The position numbers were made by a program, and so were the translations under genes. Below the pieces are notes generated by a model. It was not told the DNA's origin. It was given only the letters and a program-made list of their open reading frames with translations, and did no database searches. Shown here one piece after another: positions 56,976-64,000 of a stretch of 64,000 nucleotides of DNA. This stretch comes from Lineus longissimus. Its lineage: Eukaryota > Nemertea > Pilidiophora > Heteronemertea > Lineidae. The first letter of the stretch is position 1. Every line of letters starts with the position of its first letter. Location: NCBI RefSeq assembly GCF_910592395.1, contig NC_088326.1:2361001-2425000 (forward strand). Direction: 5' to 3'.

Positions 56976-59597
56976 ATGGAATTTGCAGAGTTCATCAAAA
57001 CACCTATGGTGGATAAAGTTGTGCTGAGACGCCCGTACACAGAACCATTGGAGGGCACGCTGTGCATCACAGGACATCATCTGATCATATCCTCTCGAGG
57101 AGAAACACAGGAGGAAGTCTGGGTAGGCCTATGTCAGTTGCGACGTCTCTGCAAAAGCCTAGCCCCAGACGACCAGAGGCCTCTAAGTTATTTCATCATC
57201 AATCAAAACAAGGCTTGGGACCTTTTTGGGGGAAATGGCAGTGATGTATTAACTCGCTCAACAAGTGAACTTCCAATGTAACTTTAATTTTTTCAGCTCC
57301 TCCATAAGAACGTCGACAATGTTGAGAAAAAGCTTGCGGGGTCGAGCGGGACATTGACTTTGAAATGTAAAGATTTCCAGCTGATGTTGCTTGAGATACC
57401 AACAGTGGATGATTGTTTGAATGTTGCCAGTAGCGTCGAACAGCTGTCTCATATAGGTAGGCGACTTTAGAAAATTTGAAGAAAATAGACTCAAAATTTT
57501 GTAGAAATCTGTCATTTAAGATGGCATCATTGGCACGGAAAACTATTTCTTTTGACCTTGATGCGAAAAGCTTCTTCTATTAAAAGGCCATTCAATTCAA
57601 ATGTTGAAATCAGCTTTTAAAAGAATGGGGATTGGCACTCAAAGACTTACAGAAAAAAATTTCTGATTTTCAGACAACATCAATTTGGCGTACCCGTTCT
57701 TCTTCCGACCGATGTTTGACATCATCGAGGACGGATGGCAGGCGTATACCGCTGATTCCGAATTTTCCCGCCTCATCAACACCTCAGACGACTGGAGGAT
57801 CTGTCACCGGAACAAGAATTTTGAGGTGGATGTTCGAACTACATTTAGATTCAAAAATTTTCTTGTCAAAAAAGAATGAGTTAAGGTTACTTACTCTGAG
57901 ATAAACGGTCGTTCCTGTTAATATGAATTTGCAAGACCTGAGGTGGGAATTTTAGATTACATTTCTACGAAAAAAGTATTTTAAAGACCTCTGCGATGCG
58001 ATTTCAAAGACATTTTCCACTGTGTGTGCCCAGCCTTAGAACAGAAAGAAAAAAGTAAGGGGCTTTGATTTTTTTGGTTCTATGTCTTCAAAAATATTCA
58101 CCATGTCCATTGCAATTTAGTTGTTTTTGAAAATCTTGACTGAATGATGTACAAATGTTGTCCATTTCCAGCTTTGCCCTTCTTACCCGAGAGCTCTGGT
58201 GGTCCCGAAAAGTATCGACGATGAGACGTTGATACGCGTGGCACAGTTCCGATACCTTGGACGCTTCCCGGTGTTGAGTTATTATCATAAGGAAAATACA
58301 GTAAGAAGTAGAGAAAATGGACTCGCAACCTCCTGAAAATTTCAAATCAAGAAGAAGAAAAAGAAATACTCTGAAAAAATATAAAAATATGACAGTTATT
58401 TTAACAATCCGTCTATATTTTAGTAAACAATGGATCATTATCCAAATCTGTTCATCCTTTTCTTTGTAGATGGTGATCTTGCGTAGTAGCCAACCCCTCA
58501 CCGGCCCGAACTCCCGCAGATGTAAGGAAGACGAGAAGCTCGTAAATGCCACGCTCGGTATCGGGAAGCGAGGTTATATCATCGATACCAGAAATGCGGG
58601 ACTGGCAAAAATGGCGCAGGCTAAAGGTATGGTTATATTTACTCGCCATAACACTGGCTCTTCAGTCCTTCGAAATTAATAGTCTTAAAACTGAGGTTCC
58701 TAGTGTTTGGTGTCTGTCCAAGGGCAAGCAAAAGACCCCACTAAGTAGCTTGCCACCGACTAGAGCCCTGGGTGAAGACAAAAGTCACCTGCCCAATAAA
58801 CCTAAATTGGTGCCTTGCCACTGTGGCACACCTCACCTTGGAGGAGGAGGACTCCCTGGAGAATACCAAATGGAGAGCAAATGCAGAAGAAAAAGCTTCC
58901 AAATTCTTGTTGGTTTTGAATAAGAGTTTGCATTTGGTCTCCGACAAAAGTTCTAATCCTAGTTTGTTTCCTTTCTTATGATGTGATCAATTCAATTCTT
59001 AAAATTGCATGTAATTCATAATCAACAACTTAATTTTCGTTTGGCAGGAGGAGGTGTTGAGCCAGAGCATCACTACCCCCAGTGGAGGCGGATCCACCAG
59101 TCTATAGAAAGATACCATGTGCAACATGAATCTCTAATCAAAATGATGGAAGGTATGGAAAATGTGGCCACAGAGCCTAAAATTCTGTGCTTATTCGTGC
59201 TATTTTGTAACATCCCATCACCCTGCCCCTGGGCCGCACTTCCCAGCTGTCGTTCCACATAAGCCTGCTGTTGTTGCACCCAAGAGTGGCCAGGTGGTGT
59301 GGTCACAAATTCAATTTTAGTCTTGTACTTATTTTTGCAGCATGTAGCGACACAAATGCTAGTATGGACAAATGGCTGTCTAAGATCGAATCAAGTGGTT
59401 GGTTCGGGACCATCAAGGACATCTTAACGTGTGGCTGCGTCGTCGCTCAATGCATCGACAAGGAGGCTGCTTCTGTCCTGGTTCATGGATCCGAGGGGCT
59501 TGATACCACGTTACAAGTCACCTCACTGGCTCAGGTGATATTGGATCCGGACTGCAGGACAGTTAGAGGGTACGTATGTCATCATCATCATCATCAT

Positions 59598-59642
<45 letters not shown>

Positions 59643-61825
59643 TACCGGCAGTGTTAACCATTAGGATCTGAGTGAGGCTCTTGTCAAAACTGACATAAAA
59701 AGATTCTTGGCCGAGGAGGTTCATGGATCCGAGGGGCTTGATACCACGTTACAAGTCACATCACTGGCTCAGGTGATATTGGATCCGGACTGCAGGACAG
59801 TTAGAGGGTGGGTATGCCATCATCATCATCATCATTACCGGCAGTGTTAACCATCAGGATCTGAGTGAGGCTCTTGTCAAAAGTGACATAGAAAGATTCT
59901 GGGCCGAGGAGTAAGTCTTTGGGTATGCATGCAGTGATCTTTCAATTCCCTGCATTGCATTTTCAGGTTTGAAGCTTTAATCGAGAGAGAGTGGGTCCAG
60001 GCGGGCCACCCATTCGCGGACAGGTGCTCCAAGTCTGCATACGCCGTCACCAAGACTCGGAACGAATCCCCGGTGTTTATGATCTTCTTAGATTGCGTCT
60101 GGCAGATCTGGCAACAGTTTCCGTGTTCCTTTGAATTCAATCAACAATTCCTGGTCACGTTGTTCCAGCATGCATACGCTTCACAATTCGGTAAGATTTG
60201 TACCTACTCACTTTGCCTGACTAAGATAGAAGGGGAGACTGCAAAGACCCAGTGACCAGCATCGCGTGCATTTTGAAAAAAAGTTTTGTTTTCACTTTAT
60301 ACCATGTGTGCTCATGTGATCAGAGGGCAACTGTCTTCGACAGCATAGGTTCCCTCTGGAGTCTCCGGTTTCCTTCTACTTTTACAAATCACCCAATATT
60401 GTCTTTTCTAGGAACTTTCATGTGCAATAATGAGTTCGAGAGACAGAAGCATGATCTACCGAACAAAACAGTTTCTTTATGGTGAGCCACGTCTTTTACT
60501 AATTCCTGACAACTTTCATCTCTATGAGCACCAGCAAGGGGACAAATTGGTGTGTCAGCCAGGGCGACGAAAGGGGGTGTCAGCCAGCTGGACAAAAGGG
60601 CTATTTCTTGTAAGGTCATCTCTGTAGTGGCTGACCCCCGGCTGTTAGTTTTATTTCTAATTTGTTTGTTTGCAGGTCGTATATAAACCGACCAGAAGTT
60701 CTTCAGACTTATATGAATTCCCTGTACGAGCCTAATATGGCTGTCATATGGCCATCAGTAGCACCCCAAAGTCTGGTAAGTGAGCAATGCTTTCCCGGAG
60801 TGTTCCAGAAAGTTCTCTTAGCATGAGGGGTTGGTACTTTAGGGGTCCAACCTACACATCAAAAGTTTAGAATTTGTGCGCTAAAATTAATTAAAAAAAT
60901 TAACTTCCCGTTCAAGCCTTGTTCCATTTACTCCTGAGTGGAAAGAAGCAAGTGGGGTTAAGTGCCTTGCCAAAGGACACAGTGCTGATCCGTGCAAGTG
61001 TCAAAACTACAGCCGCCTGGTTCTAACCACTCTGCCCCTGATCCCCCCTCAAAAATATTGACGATTGACAGTACAATATTCCCACTCTTTTTGTTGCAGT
61101 TATTATGGCCGCTGTATCAGCGTAACCTGTTGGACCAACGGCCACAAGAAGAGGCTTGGGAGGAGATCATTAAGATCAAGGAGCGTGACCAGGAGTTGAA
61201 GTCACGCGTTGTAAGATTACGAAGGTAGGAGACCTCCGTATGAATGAATGAATGAAATTAACTTTTATATAGCGCCTTTCCCACTGCATACAATGTTCAA
61301 AAGCGCTCATCACACTCCAAAATGTTCTTGGAATAGGACAGTTTTCAAGTTCTTTTTGAAAGTGTTCGAGTCAATTTCTTTCCTCAAGTCATGAGCTGGC
61401 GCGTTCCACATTCGAGGGGCATGCACTGAGAATGCCCTTGCCCCAAATGTTACTAGCCTGAATGGACGCTCAATGAGAAGATGCTGTGTCTCAGAACGGA
61501 GTGATCGGGTGGTAGTGTACGGGCAAATGAGTTCGTTGATGTAGAGAGGCACCAGGCTGTTCACGTAGGGTGGTAAAAATAGATTTGTGTACTTAGAATC
61601 GATTTTGACTCCAGACACAAGGGGGTACATCTTCTTAGAAAAACAAGGAGTTTTCAGACTGATCCTTTAATTCTTCTCTAATTTGGCTGATCCTTTAATT
61701 CCTTTCTTATTTGACTGATCCTTTAATTCTTTTCTTTCAGGACGCTTGCTGCGCTAGAAAAGGAAGCCATCGACACTGGACTTATTGCACACGCAGCACA
61801 ACTTCCACCGAGTACACAGTCTTGA
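56976..61825 (+). CDS. MTMR9: Myotubularin-related protein 9 (pseudophosphatase)
   Basis: Twelve exons in continuous phase, 560 aa: 56976-57122, 57297-57456, 57674-57825, 58172-58300, 58470-58626, 59048-59152, 59341-59569, 59967-60190, 60412-60481, 60676-60775, 61100-61224, 61741-61825. It starts MEFAEFIKTPMVDKVVL (PH-GRAM domain), followed by PFFFRPMF, RFPVLSYYHK, LINxAT-type KLVNATLGIGKRGYIIDTR, HYPQWRRIH-SIERYH, and FEALIEREWVQAGHPF. The site that in active myotubularins is HCSDGWDRT reads HGSEGLDTT (332-340): Cys and Arg are both lost, as in vertebrate MTMR9. The last 40 residues form a coiled coil. Known MTMR9 binds and stimulates the active phosphatases MTMR6/7/8 on endosomal PI3P and PI(3,5)P2. 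Length is near the vertebrate protein (549 aa). Confidence 0.97.
59480..59911. repeat. Tandem duplication of the 3' half of MTMR9 exon 7
   Basis: Unit 1 (59480-59718) starts inside exon 7 at GTTCATGGATCCGAGG and ends GGCCGAGGAG. Unit 2 (59719-59911) repeats the same sequence with a handful of changes and a shorter CAT microsatellite. Unit 2 keeps an open frame for VHGSEGLDTTLQVTSLAQ and a donor-like AGAGG|GTGGGT. Its only acceptor-like AG is GAGGAG just before it, with no pyrimidine tract. Confidence 0.92.
59578..59643. repeat. (CAT)n microsatellite
   Basis: About 20 CAT units with one interruption (ATAATC), beginning 9 nt inside the intron after MTMR9 exon 7. The duplicated unit downstream has only six units (59817-59835). 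Confidence 0.95.
60950..61045 (-). mobile_element. tRNA-derived SINE fragment
   Basis: On the minus strand: GGCAGAGTGGTTAGAACC (A-box-type), a B-box region now decayed, and GTGTCCTTTGGCAAGGCACTT, the conserved core word found in several animal SINE families. It lies in MTMR9 intron 10. Confidence 0.6.
61240..61640 (-). mobile_element. Non-LTR retrotransposon ORF2 3' end
   Basis: The minus-strand frame 61630-61310 reads LRSETQHLLIE, then GARAFSVHAPRMWN, then TFKKNLKTVLF, the characteristic C-terminus of CR1/L2/jockey-type reverse-transcriptase proteins. The 3' UTR includes GAAAGGCGCTATATAAAAG and a TTCATTCATTC tail. It is 5'-truncated and inserted in MTMR9 intron 11; the related shorter fragment is at 43590-43780. 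Confidence 0.8.
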
Positions 61826-62067
61826 AGATGGGGGCACGACACATTCCTGGTTGTGAATTAGAGAGAACTAAATGTGCTGTTGTTTAGTCAAAGTGTTCAG
61901 CTAGACAAACGAATCCAAATACATGTGTTACGTGTTAGAGAACAGAAGGAGAGCATTTCATTGCGGAAAAATTCTGCATTTCGACATCGCGAGACGCACT
62001 CTCAGTTTAAGTCCGAGTGGGAATGTGTGTCAGGAGAGTGCACAACCACTGTAATGATACATGTACG

Positions 62068-62245
62068 TACAGTAGAATCTCTCCAACAGGACACCTCTCT
62101 GTTAAGGACACCCTTTCTATCAAGGAGACCGGTTTTGTTCCCAAACCTGTCATTTTCATTCAACTTGACCTCTTTAATCAGGACGTCTCCCTATCAATGA
62201 CACCAATAGTCAGTCCCAAGGATTTCCTAAGGAGGTTTTACTATA
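62068..62245. mobile_element. MITE-like repeat, CAGTAGAACCTC family (copy 5)
   Basis: Starts TACAGTAGAATCTCTCCAAC and ends AAGGAGGTTTTACTATA, inverted repeats. Interior words CACCTCTCTGTTAAGGACAC and CTTTAATCAGGAC are shared with copy 1. It lies in the MTMR9 3' UTR region. Confidence 0.65.
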
Positions 62246-63412
62246 CTTGACGACACTGCCTGTGTATATTTGTAAATTCTGAACAAATCTTCATGTTGTA
62301 TATAGCGAAAGATGTACTTAAGTGATTATATGTGTAATATATAGAAAATGTACATGTATTGATGTGATCAGATTCTATTGTTGCCAACCTCTTTAAGGGA
62401 TGGAAGGACTCTGGTTAGTCCAATTGTGAAAAACTGGAACAATCTTGAAAACCAAATAGGCTGTAAGCCATCAGACTAAATTACGTCACTGGATGTTCCA
62501 TGAATGTCTCATATTTCAGAGAGTCTTAATTGTGATGATAATCGAATACACTATGTTTGTTTGGTGCATCAGTCAAAAATGTCAGTCTCTTTGTAAAGTC
62601 TTTGGAAAGATGCAGCCAAACTTTGGACCTTTATCATGTTTTTGGTTCCAGTTTTGAATATTGCTTATGACAAAGAAAGACTAGAAAATAAATGTCAATA
62701 TGAAAGTTGTTGTCCTTGTCACATTCAGTGAGGCCAAGGACATAGGCACATTCAGTATTCAAGTGAGCAGTCCAAGCAGTATTACATGGTATAATGTTCA
62801 AAACTGCCCCTCCACAATTCTTGCCTGATCCATTCCCTTGTGAGCATGTTGTGTTGTTACCATTGTCTCCATGCATTGCAAGTTCCCTGTACAACCAAGG
62901 GAAACATCCAATAAGCCATACAAAGGTTCATTTTGTGTGGTGCATCACAAGGTCACATGCAAATATGGAGGGAGGAAAAAAGACGCACAGGTGAACAGTC
63001 AATGGATATACAGCCCTTACTGGTCCCTCCCCCAATGGTTCCTTTCTCCTTTGGTGTTCTGTGCCAAGGCCCATCAAAAGCCACAGACCAAGTGGAATGT
63101 GATCGAGACGAAGTCTGATGTGAAGACACCGGTCCTCAATCTGGCACAACCTTGGAGTTACTTGTCCCAATTGCCAATTCCCTTGAGGAGCTTGGACTGG
63201 GTTGGTCTTTTCTGAGAAGAAATTGAAGTTCAAGACCACAATAGATCATCAAGTTGAAGAAACTGGTTGTGGGTAACAGTAGACACTCCAGGCTGCTCTG
63301 TTTTGGCAGTTGCACCAGTAAGAGGCATCCTCTTGCAAACAGGGCCTACAACATGACTCCTCCTTATGCATGTTTGTTTCTCCATGAGGGAGTAAGTATG
63401 TATTGAGTGAAA

Positions 63413-63601
63413 TGTGACCCGTCACAGCAAAACCAGGGCTTGTCGCACAGAAGATGAGCCTAAATGTCACCAGGAGATAATAGAAAAACATTGATGTGCT
63501 CATATTTCACAAAAGGCAGACAATAGATAAATGAATAAACAGTTCGTATCAACCTGCCAAGCTCAGAGTGACAAGCGCCTGGTTTGCTGTGACGGGTCAC
63601 A
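63413..63601. mobile_element. Fold-back MITE, TGTGACCCGTCACAGC variant (copy 3)
   Basis: Ends are TGTGACCCGTCACAGCAAAA and its complement (TTTGCTGTGACGGGTCACA). Interior shares GGGCTTGTCGC, TTTCACAAAAGGCAGACAAT and GTATCAACCTGCC with the copies at 25805 and 45059, but the outer 15 bp differ, so it is a subfamily. Confidence 0.75.
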
Positions 63602-63721
63602 AATGCCCGATATTGTCAGGGTGTAGTTAAGGGCACAGATGCACACCACATACCATTCACACAAGATGTCAAGCGCACCATCAAAAACAGACAACATAAG
63701 TCATTGTTAATGAAACAAAAC

Positions 63722-63727
63722 TTTATT
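63722..63727 (-). terminator. Possible poly(A) signal of a gene beyond the right edge
   Basis: Minus-strand AATAAAGTTTTG inside an otherwise unique AT-rich stretch without repeats (63700-64000). It would fit the 3' UTR of a minus-strand gene that starts outside the window. Confidence 0.3.
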
Positions 63728-64000
63728 GACAATTAGAAAGAACACATATGGTGTCATTAACGGACGACCATCAAACAAAACCTCATATTTACACGACAGA
63801 AATATCTAATGGCTACATTATACAATGTACAAAGTCAAATGCAATATTGTTAAGGTATTTCTACCAATGCCTATTTGAATTGGAAACACGTCTGCACAGC
63901 AATTTTAGAGGCCAAGTGCCTCTGTGGTTTGTGACGTAATCATATACAATGAAATGACTTGGATAATATATTTTTTCTCATACTCAGAGTAGAGTAACTC

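Larger units (their letters stand above)
61826..64000. other. MTMR9 3' UTR and right-end intergenic region
   Basis: Contains two MITE-like copies (62068-62245 and 63413-63601), a plus-strand AATAAA at 62687-62692 that could end the MTMR9 transcript, and a minus-strand AATAAA at 63722-63727. No coding exon seen. Confidence 0.45.

Noticed and set aside
59578-59657. Poly-His coding stretch (His-rich frame)
   Set aside because: It is the CAT microsatellite in the intron after MTMR9 exon 7; the splice donor lies before it and MTMR9 homology resumes in the next exon.
1-64000. CRISPR arrays, operons, bacterial promoters or phage genes
   Set aside because: The window is intron-containing animal DNA; the tandem repeats present lack unique spacers.

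Overview
The window is nuclear DNA from an animal. Genes are split by GT-AG introns (one GC-AG), intergenic space and introns are full of degraded transposable elements, and the recognisable proteins (CCDC73-, SLC35F3/F4-, NXNL2-, ZC2HC1- and MTMR9-like) are bilaterian families. Non-LTR retrotransposon tails, tRNA-derived SINEs, fold-back MITEs and many GGCCTA palindromes suggest a marine invertebrate (lophotrochozoan or invertebrate deuterostome). The sequence alone does not fix the phylum.

Layout. 1-2371 is upstream DNA with three TGACGTCA sites. 2372-18983 (+) is a 14-exon CCDC73-like coiled-coil gene. Its 9.5 kb fifth intron holds two opposite-strand genes: a coiled-coil protein with a CHORD-like Cys/His tail (5666-9076) and a Mab-21/cGAS-like protein (11855-13779) interrupted by one in-frame TAA. 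20924-37730 (-) is an 8-exon SLC35F3/F4-type transporter. Its 9.8 kb first intron contains a 4.57 kb element with 17-bp terminal inverted repeats (29761-34331) that carries its own promoter-like region and a small three-exon SAM-domain gene. 38160-41014 is repeats plus a dead zinc-finger array. 41015-41887 (+) is NXNL2-like, convergent with an orphan terminal coding exon (42319-42494, -). 45477-56466 (-) is a 12-exon ZC2HC1 gene whose first intron contains a 2.3 kb fold-back palindrome. It is divergent from MTMR9 (56976-61825, +), with about 0.5 kb between the start codons. 61826-64000 is 3' UTR and repeats, with a possible polyadenylation signal of a further minus-strand gene.

The genes do not form one pathway. 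The strongest leads are the SAM-carrying TIR element, the stop-interrupted Mab-21/cGAS-like gene, the fold-back palindrome with a captured coding fragment, and several local duplications around exons (MTMR9 pseudo-active site, SLC35F acceptor, SLC35F exon 4). All exon models were built by eye from reading frame, splice sites and phase continuity. Family names come from recognised motifs, not from a database search.
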